A DNA stretch of 64,000 bases from Streptomyces sp. ADI96-02 (GTDB lineage Bacteria > Actinomycetota > Actinomycetes > Streptomycetales > Streptomycetaceae). Position 1 is the first letter of the stretch, and each line of letters begins with the position of its first letter. The notes below the pieces were generated by a model, which was not told the origin of the DNA, made no database searches, and saw only the letters and a list, made by a program, of their open reading frames with translations. The position numbers and the translations under genes are program-made. Shown in pieces: positions 16,538 through 24,180 of the stretch. The stretch is from the NCBI RefSeq assembly GCF_003846185.1, contig NZ_ML123034.1, positions 6,547,799 to 6,611,798 of the forward strand. Direction: 5' to 3'.

Positions 16538-16807
16538 GGTCGCTCCTTCCGTTGGCGTCCCCGAACGGCCGGAAGGCCGCTTCGCCCTGTGCGTACCCCC
16601 ATCAGGCCGAACGATGTCCAGAAACGTCCGCCCGCTCCGGCTGGAGATGCGGGGCGGCAGCGGTGGGGCGAGCATCTAGAGGACACCACACCCGGGCCGG
16701 ACGCGCGCCCTGGTACGGCCTGCCACGTATGCCCGCGCGACGCCGGGGTACGGGGCGGAACGTCCAGCTCCTCGGCGTACGGCGAACCAGGCGGAAGGAA
16801 TCCCTCC

Positions 16808-17035
16808 ATGCTCATGGCCCACCCCACCGTGCTGCGCAACCTCCTCGAACAGTACGCGGCCCTCCAGGCCCTCGACGCGGAGAACGGCAGTGAGGAAGCG
16901 CGCCGCCGCATGGAGGACATCGCCTACACCCTCTGCGTCTCGACCGGCACCGCGGACATCGACAGCGCCCTCGTCGCCGCCCGCCACCGGCTGCCGGGCG
17001 CACGTCCCGAGGACGACTCGGTCCTCTCGGTCTGA
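16808..17035 (+). CDS. DUF5133-family small protein
   Basis: A 75-residue helical protein with the family core YTLCVSTGTADIDSAL at the C-terminal half and an N-terminal HPTVLRNLLEQYAALQALD helix. Function unknown. The upstream ATG of two close ATGs was taken because GGAAGGA lies at a suitable distance. A second copy of this family, with YTLCVMTGTRDV, is at 41530-41784 on the other strand. Confidence 0.75.
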   Translation: MLMAHPTVLRNLLEQYAALQALDAENGSEEARRRMEDIAYTLCVSTGTADIDSALVAARHRLPGARPEDDSVLSV

Positions 17036-17133
17036 ATTCCGACGGTACACCGGCGGGCGGCGCCGCGGACGATCGTGAGCGGCGCCCGCAGCACCCCCGG
17101 TCCGGCCGCACAGCTCGTGAAAGGAAGTACCCC

Positions 17134-17697
17134 ATGCCGCACACCGATCCCGACGCCCGCCGCGTCCTCGCGATCGTGACCAACTACGGGGTCGAACAGG
17201 ACGAACTCGTCGTCCCCGTGAAGCACCTGCGCGAGCAGGGCGCACAGGTGAGCGTGGCGGCGGTCTCGGACGACGGGATCCGCACGCTCGTCGGCGACCG
17301 CGATCCCGGCACGACGGTACGACCCGACCTGACGCTCGCCGACGTCGACCCGGCCGCGTACGACCTCCTGCTGATCCCGGGCGGCACCCTGAACGCCGAC
17401 GCGCTGCGCCTGGAGGAGGCCACCATCAGGATCGTCTCGTCGTTCGCCGCCTCCGGCCGGCCCGTCGCGGCGATCTGCCACGGGCCCTGGGCGCTGGTGG
17501 AGGGCGGTTACGTCCGGGGCAAGACGCTGACCTCGTACGCCTCGCTGCGGACCGACATCCTGAACGCCGGCGGCACCTGGGTCGACCAGGCCGTGGTCCG
17601 GGACGACTCCACCGGCTGGCCGCTGATCACCTCACGCACGCCCGACGACCTCAAGGACTTCCTCCGCGAGATCGACACCGTGCTCACGAAGGGCTGA
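17134..17697 (+). CDS. PfpI/DJ-1 family protein (type 1 glutamine amidotransferase-like)
   Basis: A 187-residue flavodoxin-like fold. The nucleophile elbow AICHGPW carries the conserved Cys with its His, and LLIPGGTLNADALR precedes it. Members are stress-related deglycases, proteases or chaperone-like proteins; substrate unknown. AAAGGAAG precedes the ATG. It is convergent with the beta-lactamase gene, with a strong hairpin between. Confidence 0.88.
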   Translation: MPHTDPDARRVLAIVTNYGVEQDELVVPVKHLREQGAQVSVAAVSDDGIRTLVGDRDPGTTVRPDLTLADVDPAAYDLLLIPGGTLNADALRLEEATIRIVSSFAASGRPVAAICHGPWALVEGGYVRGKTLTSYASLRTDILNAGGTWVDQAVVRDDSTGWPLITSRTPDDLKDFLREIDTVLTKG

Positions 17698-17706
17698 GCG
17701 GGTCCC

Positions 17707-17742
17707 GAGGGCCGGGCGGGACCCGTGTCCCGCCCGGCCCTC
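17707..17742. terminator. Bidirectional terminator between the PfpI and beta-lactamase genes
   Basis: Perfect 16-bp GC-rich stem (GAGGGCCGGGCGGGAC) with a CCGT loop in the gap between the convergent genes. Confidence 0.8.
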
Positions 17743-17762
17743 GCCCGGTCATGACACGCCGG

Positions 17763-18707
17763 TCATGACACGCCCGTCAGGCCGCGTACGGCGACGGCCG
17801 CCGCGTCCGCGATCAACGCGTTGTCGTACGCCGCGTCCGCCGTCCCGCGGTTCGACAGGACGGCCACCACCAGCGGGGCCGCGCCGGGCGGCCAGACGAC
17901 GGCGATGTCGTTGCGCGTCCCGTACGTGCTGCCGGCTCCGGTCTTGTCGCCCACGACCCAGTCCTTCGGGACCCCGGCCCTGATCAGCTCCCCGCCGGTC
18001 GTGTTGGTCCGCAGCCACGTCGTGAGCCGGGCCCGCTCGGGGCCCTCAAGAGCGTCGCCCAGCACGAAGGCGCGCAGGCTCCCGGCCAGCGCGCCGGGGG
18101 TGCTGGTGTCCCGGATGGCGCCCGGCGCCCACTCGTTCAACTCCGTCTCGCGGCGCTCCATCCGGGTCACGTCGTCCCCCAGCTCCGCGAGCATCGCCTG
18201 GAGCCCGCGCGGCCCGCCGAGCGCGTCGAACATCAGGTTCCCCGCGGTGTTGTCGCTGTAGCGCACGGCCGCGTCGCACACGTCGCCCAGGCTCATCCCG
18301 GTGTCCACGTGCTTCTCGGTGACCGGCGAGTAGTCCACCAGATCCTCCCGGCCGTACCGCACCGTCCGCTCCAGCCCCTCCAGCCCGTGCTTCCGCAGGA
18401 CCGCGCCCGCGGCCAGCGCCTTGAACGTCGAGGCGTACGCGAAGCGTTCGCGGTCCCGGTGGGCGACGACACGCCCGCTCCCGGTGTCGACGGCATGGAC
18501 CCCGAGACGCGCGCCGTACTTCGCCTCCAGGGCACGGAACGCCCGGCCGGACGCCTGCGCCGGGTGTGATCCGGCGGCGCCCGAAGCCCCGGAGGCGGGC
18601 GGCGGAGACGCCACCGCGCTGCTTCTGCCGCAGCCGGCGAGGGGGGCGAGGGCGATCACGCCGCCGAGCATGCCGAGCACGGAGCGCCGCCCGCGGGGGT
18701 TCTGCAT
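17763..18707 (-). CDS. Class A beta-lactamase, Tat/lipoprotein type
   Basis: A 314-residue serine beta-lactamase. All class A motifs are present: SxxK in YASTFKAL (Ser93), SDN in RYSDNTAGN, the omega-loop Glu in ETELNEW and KTG in GDKTGAGST. The N-terminus combines a twin-arginine pattern (RGRRSVLG) with a lipobox LAGC (Cys26), so the enzyme is probably exported folded and anchored to the outer face of the membrane. ATG 18707 is preceded by GAGGAAC; an upstream in-frame ATG adds 28 residues without signal features. Downstream of the stop a 15-bp segment containing the stop is duplicated. Confidence 0.93.
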   Translation of the reverse strand: MQNPRGRRSVLGMLGGVIALAPLAGCGRSSAVASPPPASGASGAAGSHPAQASGRAFRALEAKYGARLGVHAVDTGSGRVVAHRDRERFAYASTFKALAAGAVLRKHGLEGLERTVRYGREDLVDYSPVTEKHVDTGMSLGDVCDAAVRYSDNTAGNLMFDALGGPRGLQAMLAELGDDVTRMERRETELNEWAPGAIRDTSTPGALAGSLRAFVLGDALEGPERARLTTWLRTNTTGGELIRAGVPKDWVVGDKTGAGSTYGTRNDIAVVWPPGAAPLVVAVLSNRGTADAAYDNALIADAAAVAVRGLTGVS

Positions 18708-18880
18708 GGTCCGTTCCTCCTGGTCGTCGCGGTAGTCGAAAACGTACCCGACGGCCGACGGGTACGGAGCGGCGATAGGGCCGGAGCGCACTTACCGGCC
18801 GGCCCGTCCCCGGGTTACCAAGGAGAGAGGCTGCAGGCCAGTCGACCTCAAGCTCAAACGGGCCGATCCGAGGAGGGCTC

Positions 18881-19963
18881 ATGGACGCCCCGACCGCCAC
18901 CACGGCCGACACGGACACGGTGGACACCCCCCAGGAGGACCCCACGGTCCACATTCTGTGGATCAACGCGGGACTCAGCTGCGACGGGGACTCGGTGTCC
19001 CTCACCGCAGCCACCCAGCCGAGCATCGAAGAACTCGCCCTCGGCGCCCTGCCCGGCCTGCCCAAGGTCGCGGTCCACTGGCCGCTCATCGACTACGAGT
19101 GCGGGCCCGTCCAGGGCGCCGACAACTTCGTCGACTGGTTCTTCAAGGCGGACCGGGGCGAGCTCGACCCCTTCGTCCTGGTCGTCGAGGGATCGATCCC
19201 GAACGAGCGCATCAAGCCCGAGGGCTACTGGTGCGGATTCGGCGACGACCCGGAGACCGGGCAGCCGATCACCACCAGCGAATGGCTGGACCGGCTGACC
19301 CCCAAGGCGCTGGCCGTCGTCGCGATCGGCACCTGCGCCACGTACGGCGGCATCCACGCCATGGCGGGCAACCCGACCGGCGCCATGGGCGTGCCCGACT
19401 ACCTGGGCTGGGAGTGGAAGTCGAAGGCGGGCATCCCGATCGTCTGCATCCCCGGCTGCCCCGTCCACCCGGACAACGCCTCCGAGACCCTGCTGTACCT
19501 GCTCTACCAGGCGGCCGGGGCCGCGCCCATGATTCCGCTGGACGAGGAGCTGCGCCCCACCTGGCTGTTCGGCGCGACCGTCCACGAGGGCTGCGACCGG
19601 GCCGGGTACTACGAACAGGGCCAGTTCGCCGAGGAGTACGGCTCCCCGCAGTGCCTGGTCAAGCTCGGCTGCTGGGGCCCGGTCGTCAAGTGCAACGTTC
19701 CCAAGCGGGGCTGGATCAACGGCGTCGGAGGCTGCCCCAACGTCGGCGGCATCTGCATCGCCTGCACCATGCCCGGCTTCCCCGACAAGTTCATGCCGTT
19801 CATGGACGAGCCACCGGGCGGCCACGTGTCGGCGGCGGCGAGCGGAGTGTACGGCTCCGTCATCCGGCGGCTGCGGCACTTCACCGGGAAGACGGCCGAC
19901 AAGGAACCGAAGTGGCGCACCCCGACCGACACCATCAAGACCGGCTACCGGCCGCCCTGGTGA
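18881..19963 (+). CDS. hhyS: [NiFe]-hydrogenase small subunit, group 1h (high-affinity)
   Basis: A 360-residue iron-sulfur subunit. It passes electrons from the NiFe site through its FeS clusters. The N-terminal GLSCDGDSVS replaces the usual CxxC of small subunits by Cys34 and Asp37, which is the Asp-containing proximal cluster described for actinobacterial group 1h/5 enzymes. Further cluster cysteines lie in GTCATYG, PGCPVHP, HEGCDR, LGCWGPVVKCNV and GICIACTMP. No Tat signal or membrane anchor is visible, so the enzyme is cytoplasmic-facing. It is followed after 74 bp by the large subunit gene. Confidence 0.95.
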   Translation: MDAPTATTADTDTVDTPQEDPTVHILWINAGLSCDGDSVSLTAATQPSIEELALGALPGLPKVAVHWPLIDYECGPVQGADNFVDWFFKADRGELDPFVLVVEGSIPNERIKPEGYWCGFGDDPETGQPITTSEWLDRLTPKALAVVAIGTCATYGGIHAMAGNPTGAMGVPDYLGWEWKSKAGIPIVCIPGCPVHPDNASETLLYLLYQAAGAAPMIPLDEELRPTWLFGATVHEGCDRAGYYEQGQFAEEYGSPQCLVKLGCWGPVVKCNVPKRGWINGVGGCPNVGGICIACTMPGFPDKFMPFMDEPPGGHVSAAASGVYGSVIRRLRHFTGKTADKEPKWRTPTDTIKTGYRPPW

Positions 19964-20037
19964 CCGCGAGCCGGGCAACCCGGTGAGCGCGACGGCCAGG
20001 AACAGCGGCACGACCAACAGGAAGGCGGCGCGGCACC

Positions 20038-21825
20038 ATGGCGACTGCGAGCGGCAAACCCGCCGTCGACGCTGACGGCCTCATGGAGATGTCGTGGGAC
20101 CCGATCACACGCATCGTCGGCAGCCTCGGCATTCACACCAAGATCGACTTCGCCGCGAAGCGGGTCGCGGAGTGCTACAGCACCTCGTCCATCTTCCGCG
20201 GCTACAGCGTCTTCATGAAGGGCAAGGACCCCCGCGACGCCCACTTCATCACCAGCCGCATCTGCGGCATCTGCGGTGACAACCACGCCACCTGCTCCGT
20301 CTACGCCCAGAACATGGCCTACGGCGTCAAGCCCCCGCACCTCGGCGAGTGGATCATCAACCTCGGCGAAGCGGCGGAGTACATGTTCGACCACAACATC
20401 TTCCAGGAGAACCTGGTCGGTGTGGACTACTGCGAGCGCATGGTCCGCGAGACCAACCCGGGCGTCCTGGAACTCGCCGAACGCACCGAGGCCCCGCACG
20501 CGGGCGACCACGGCTACCGCACCATCGCCGACATCATGCGGTCGCTGAACCCGCTGGAGGGCGAGTTCTACCGCGAAGCCCTCCAGGTCAGCCGCTACAC
20601 CCGCGAGATGTTCTGCCTGATGGAGGGCCGCCACGTGCACCCCTCCACGCTCTACCCCGGCGGCGTCGGAACGGTGGCGACCATCCAGCTCTTCACCGAC
20701 TACCTCACCCGCCTCACCCGGTACGTCGAGTTCATGAAGCGGGTCGTCCCGCTCCACGACGACCTCTTCGACTTCTTCTACGAGGCGCTGCCCGGCTACG
20801 AGGAGGTCGGCCGCCGCCGCATCCTGCTCGGCTGCTGGGGCGCGCTCAACGACCCCGCGCACTGCGACTTCACCTACGCCAACATGGAGGACTGGGGGCG
20901 GCGCATGTTCGTCACCCCCGGCATCATCGTGGACGGCAAGCTCGTCACCAACAGCCTGGTCGACATCAACCTCGGCATCCGCATCCTGCTCGGCAGCTCG
21001 TACTACGAGGACTGGGCGGGCATGGGCAAGTTCGTCGAGCGCGACCCGCTGGGCAACGAGCTGGACGAGCGCCACCCGTGGAACCAGCACACCGTGCCGG
21101 CCCCGCAGAAGCGCGACTTCGACGACAAGTACAGCTGGGTGATGTCGCCGCGCTGGTTCGACGGCACCGACCACCTCGCCCTGGACACCGGCGGCGGTCC
21201 GATCGCCCGCCTGTGGTCCACGGCCCTGTCGGGACTGGTGGACATCGGCTACGTCAAGGCCACCGGCCACAGCGTGCAGATCAACCTGCCCCGCACCATG
21301 ACCAAGCCCGAGATGGCGCTGGAGTGGACGATCCCCCGGTGGAGCAACGCCCTCGAACGCAACCGGGCCCGCACCTACTTCCAGGCGTACGCCGCCGCGG
21401 CAGCCCTGTACTTCGCCGAGCGGGCGATGGAGGAGGTGCGCGCCGGACGCACCCAGACCTGGGAGCAGTTCGACGTCCCGGACGAGTCCATCGGCGTCGG
21501 GTTCACCGAGGCGGTACGCGGAGTCCTGTCCCACCACATGGTGATCCGGGACGGCAAGATCGCCAACTACCACCCCTACCCGCCGACCCCCTGGAACGGC
21601 AGCGTACGCGACAGCTACGGCACACCCGGCCCGTACGAGGACGCCGTCCAGAACACGCCCATCTTCGAGGAGAACCCGCCCGAGAACTTCAAGGGCATCG
21701 ACATCATGCGCGCCGTGCGCAGCTTCGACCCGTGCCTGCCGTGCGGCGTGCACATGTACGTCGGCGGCGGCCGGACGGTCGAACAGACCCACATGCCCAC
21801 CGGACTGAGCGGACTGGGCGGCTGA
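20038..21825 (+). CDS. hhyL: [NiFe]-hydrogenase large subunit, group 1h
   Basis: A 595-residue catalytic subunit. The four Ni/Fe-binding cysteines are visible as RICGICG (Cys76, Cys79) and DPCLPCGVH (Cys566, Cys569). The 23 residues after the final His form the C-terminal tail normally removed by the maturation endopeptidase once the metal is inserted, and such a protease is encoded five genes downstream. Subunit length and the linked accessory genes fit the H2-scavenging enzymes of Streptomyces and mycobacteria. Confidence 0.96.
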   Translation: MATASGKPAVDADGLMEMSWDPITRIVGSLGIHTKIDFAAKRVAECYSTSSIFRGYSVFMKGKDPRDAHFITSRICGICGDNHATCSVYAQNMAYGVKPPHLGEWIINLGEAAEYMFDHNIFQENLVGVDYCERMVRETNPGVLELAERTEAPHAGDHGYRTIADIMRSLNPLEGEFYREALQVSRYTREMFCLMEGRHVHPSTLYPGGVGTVATIQLFTDYLTRLTRYVEFMKRVVPLHDDLFDFFYEALPGYEEVGRRRILLGCWGALNDPAHCDFTYANMEDWGRRMFVTPGIIVDGKLVTNSLVDINLGIRILLGSSYYEDWAGMGKFVERDPLGNELDERHPWNQHTVPAPQKRDFDDKYSWVMSPRWFDGTDHLALDTGGGPIARLWSTALSGLVDIGYVKATGHSVQINLPRTMTKPEMALEWTIPRWSNALERNRARTYFQAYAAAAALYFAERAMEEVRAGRTQTWEQFDVPDESIGVGFTEAVRGVLSHHMVIRDGKIANYHPYPPTPWNGSVRDSYGTPGPYEDAVQNTPIFEENPPENFKGIDIMRAVRSFDPCLPCGVHMYVGGGRTVEQTHMPTGLSGLGG

Positions 21826-21889
21826 CCCGCGGCGCGCCGCACACCCGCGCCACGCCGAGCCGTCCGATTCCCGACGAGAGGGGCCCACG

Positions 21890-22810
21890 ATGGCGGGAGC
21901 CGACCCGGGCGCACGCATCACCACCCTGCTCGACCGACTGGGCCGCGAGGCCGGAGAGCAGGCGCGCGAAACCGCCGACGAACTCGTGCGCACCGTCGTG
22001 GAGTTCTACGGCGAGGGCCTGGCCCGCACCGTACGCCTGCTCCGCGCCGCACCGGCCGGAGCCGATCCGCTGGCCGTGCTGACCGCCGACGAACTCGTCG
22101 GGGACCTGCTGATCCTGCACGACCTCCACCCGGAGGACACCATGACCCGGGTCGGCCGCGCGCTGGACAAGGTCCGCCCCTACCTCGGCTCGCACGCCGG
22201 CGACGTGGACGTCGTCGGGCTCGACGCCGAAGCCGCCGAAGGGCCCACCCTGCGCCTGCGGCTGCGCGGCAGCTGCGACGGCTGCCCCTCCTCCACCCAG
22301 ACCGTGCGCTGGACCATCGAGGAGGCCGTCGCCCGGCTCGCCCCCGAGATCGCCGGCATCGAGGTCGAGGGCGTCGCCGAGGACGGCCCCGAGCCGCAGC
22401 CCCTCCTCCAGATCCTGCCCCACCCGCCCGACGACGCCCCGGGCGCACCGCCCCCCGCCGACCGGGAGCGCGGCCCGGACGAACCGCCCCACTGGCACAC
22501 CCTCCCCGCACCCGCCCTGCCCGCCCGCGACAACGCCACCCGGGTCGCCGACGTCGAGGGCAACGCCCTGCTGCTCGTCCGGCTCCCCGGCAACCTGTAC
22601 GCCTACCGCGACCGCTGCCCCGCCTGCGGGGCCGGCCTGCGCACCGCCGCGCTCGACGGCGAGTTCCTGAGCTGCGCCGCCTGCGCCGCCCGGTTCGACG
22701 TACGGCACGCGGGGCGCGGCGAGCACGCGCACCTGGAGCCCTTGCCGCTCCTGGAGGAGGACGGGGCCGTCCGGGTCGCGCTGCCCGAGCTGCTGGGGGC
22801 CCGGCCGTGA
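21890..22810 (+). CDS. NifU-like / Rieske-like fusion protein of the hydrogenase operon
   Basis: A 306-residue protein. The first part (about 1-80) is helical. Residues 90-160 are a NifU C-terminal-like Fe-S scaffold domain with CDGCPSS (Cys129, Cys132). A Pro-rich linker follows. The last 100 residues look like a Rieske ferredoxin fold, but its two CxH/CxxH pairs are replaced by CPAC (243, 246) and CAAC (262, 265), giving four Cys ligands. It likely delivers or transfers electrons or Fe-S clusters for the group 1h hydrogenase; its exact role is unknown. The stop overlaps the next start as GTGA. Confidence 0.8.
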   Translation: MAGADPGARITTLLDRLGREAGEQARETADELVRTVVEFYGEGLARTVRLLRAAPAGADPLAVLTADELVGDLLILHDLHPEDTMTRVGRALDKVRPYLGSHAGDVDVVGLDAEAAEGPTLRLRLRGSCDGCPSSTQTVRWTIEEAVARLAPEIAGIEVEGVAEDGPEPQPLLQILPHPPDDAPGAPPPADRERGPDEPPHWHTLPAPALPARDNATRVADVEGNALLLVRLPGNLYAYRDRCPACGAGLRTAALDGEFLSCAACAARFDVRHAGRGEHAHLEPLPLLEEDGAVRVALPELLGARP

Positions 22811-23523
22811 GCGCCGGGATCCTGGCCCAGTTCACCCGCAGGCCCCCGCCGCCGGGGGAGCGGTGCGAGCTGTGCGGTGAGCCGCTGCCCGAGGAGCACC
22901 GGCATCTGGTCGACACCTCCCGGCGCTCCCTCAAGTGCTCCTGCCCGCCCTGCCATCTGCTCTTCACCCGGCCCGGCGCGGGACAGGGCCGCTTCCGCGG
23001 CGTCCCCGACCGCTACCTCGGCGACCCCGGCTTCACGCTCGACGACGCCGGATGGAACCGGCTCCAGATCCCCGTCGGGCTCGCCTTCTTCTTCCGCAAC
23101 TCCGCACTCGACCGGTTCGCCGCCTTCTACCCGAGCCCGGCCGGAGCCACCGAGAGCGAACTCGACCCGGCCACCTGGGACGCGGTTCTCGGCCGCACCC
23201 GCCTCGCCGCGCTGCTCCAGGACGACGTGGAGGCGCTGCTGCTGCACGCGGAACGCGGCGAAAGGTCCACCTGCACGCTCGTCCCCATCGACGTCTGCTA
23301 CGAACTCGTCGGGCGGATGCGGCTGCACTGGAAGGGCTTCGACGGCGGAGCCGAGGTCCGCACCGCCCTCGCGGAGTTCTTCGAACGCGTCGCCGACCGG
23401 ACGCGTCCCCTGCCCGCCGAGACCGACGCCGATGCTGACGCCGCTGACGCCGCTGACGCCGCTGACGGCGGTGACTCCCGGAGCGCCGGGCCCGCCGCAC
23501 CGGAGACGGGAGGCGCACCGTGA
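22807..23523 (+). CDS. DUF5947-family hydrogenase-associated protein
   Basis: A 238-residue protein with an N-terminal zinc-ribbon-like pair, CELCGEPL and CSCPPCHLLF. A conserved body follows (WNRLQIPVGLAFFFRNS, VDAALL-type helices, CTLVPIDVCYELVG), then an Asp/Ala repeat tail encoded by the 9-bp repeat at 23434-23469. The family is found beside group 1h hydrogenases and its function is unknown. GTG start by GTGA overlap with the upstream gene. The name is from family pattern recall. Confidence 0.72.
   Translation: MSAGILAQFTRRPPPPGERCELCGEPLPEEHRHLVDTSRRSLKCSCPPCHLLFTRPGAGQGRFRGVPDRYLGDPGFTLDDAGWNRLQIPVGLAFFFRNSALDRFAAFYPSPAGATESELDPATWDAVLGRTRLAALLQDDVEALLLHAERGERSTCTLVPIDVCYELVGRMRLHWKGFDGGAEVRTALAEFFERVADRTRPLPAETDADADAADAADAADGGDSRSAGPAAPETGGAP
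23434..23469 (+). repeat. GCTGACGCC tandem repeat
   Basis: Three perfect copies and one near copy of a 9-bp unit within the DUF5947-like gene, coding for a repeated Ala-Asp-Ala tail. The copy number should vary between strains without a frameshift. Confidence 0.85.
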
Positions 23524-24179
23524 CCGATCTCGACTTCCGCTGCACGGGCGCGCGGCCCGAACCCTACGGCGCGAGCCCGACCCTCCTGTTCGGGCTGCGC
23601 ATCGAGGAACGGGACCACCAGCCCGTGCACGCCGTCGCCCTGCGCTGCCAGATCCGCATCGAGCCCGCCCGGCGCACCTACGACCCGGACGAAACCGGCC
23701 CGCTGGGCGACCTGTTCGGCGAGCCGAGCCGGTGGAGCAACACCCTCAAACCCCTCCAGTTCGCGCACGCCTCCATCACCGTCCCCGCCTTCACCGGCAC
23801 CACCCACGTCGACCTCCCGGTGCCCTGCACCTACGACACCGAGGTCGCCTCCGCCTCGTACTTCCGGGCCCTGGCGCGCGGCGGGATACCGCTCGTGATG
23901 CTCTTCTCCGGCACGGTCTTCACCGGCCGCAACGGCTTTCGCGCCGAACCGATCCCCTGGCACAAGGAAGCCTCCTGCCTGATGCCCGTGGAGGTGTGGC
24001 GCGATCTGATCGAGGCGTACTTCCCCAACACCGGCTGGCTGCGGCTGCGCGGGGACTGCCTGGAATCCCTGCGCCGCTACCGCTCCGCCCGCGCCCTCGC
24101 CTCCTGGGAGCAGGTCGTCGAGGAACTGCTCGCCACCGCGCGGGCCGACGGCTCCGCCGGAGCGAAGGAGGCCGAGTGA
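23520..24179 (+). CDS. DUF6084-family hydrogenase-associated protein
   Basis: A 219-residue soluble protein starting with DLDFRCTGARPEPYGASPTL. It has a beta-rich N-terminal part (LRCQIRIEPARR), a central LPVPCTYDTEVASASYF segment and a C-terminal helix pair (LMPVEVWRDLIEAYFPNTGW). The pattern is that of DUF6084, a partner of group 1h hydrogenase operons; the function is unknown. GTG start with GTGA overlap to the upstream stop and one base to the next ATG, so it is part of one translationally coupled array. Confidence 0.72.
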   Translation: MTDLDFRCTGARPEPYGASPTLLFGLRIEERDHQPVHAVALRCQIRIEPARRTYDPDETGPLGDLFGEPSRWSNTLKPLQFAHASITVPAFTGTTHVDLPVPCTYDTEVASASYFRALARGGIPLVMLFSGTVFTGRNGFRAEPIPWHKEASCLMPVEVWRDLIEAYFPNTGWLRLRGDCLESLRRYRSARALASWEQVVEELLATARADGSAGAKEAE

Positions 24180-24180
24180 G

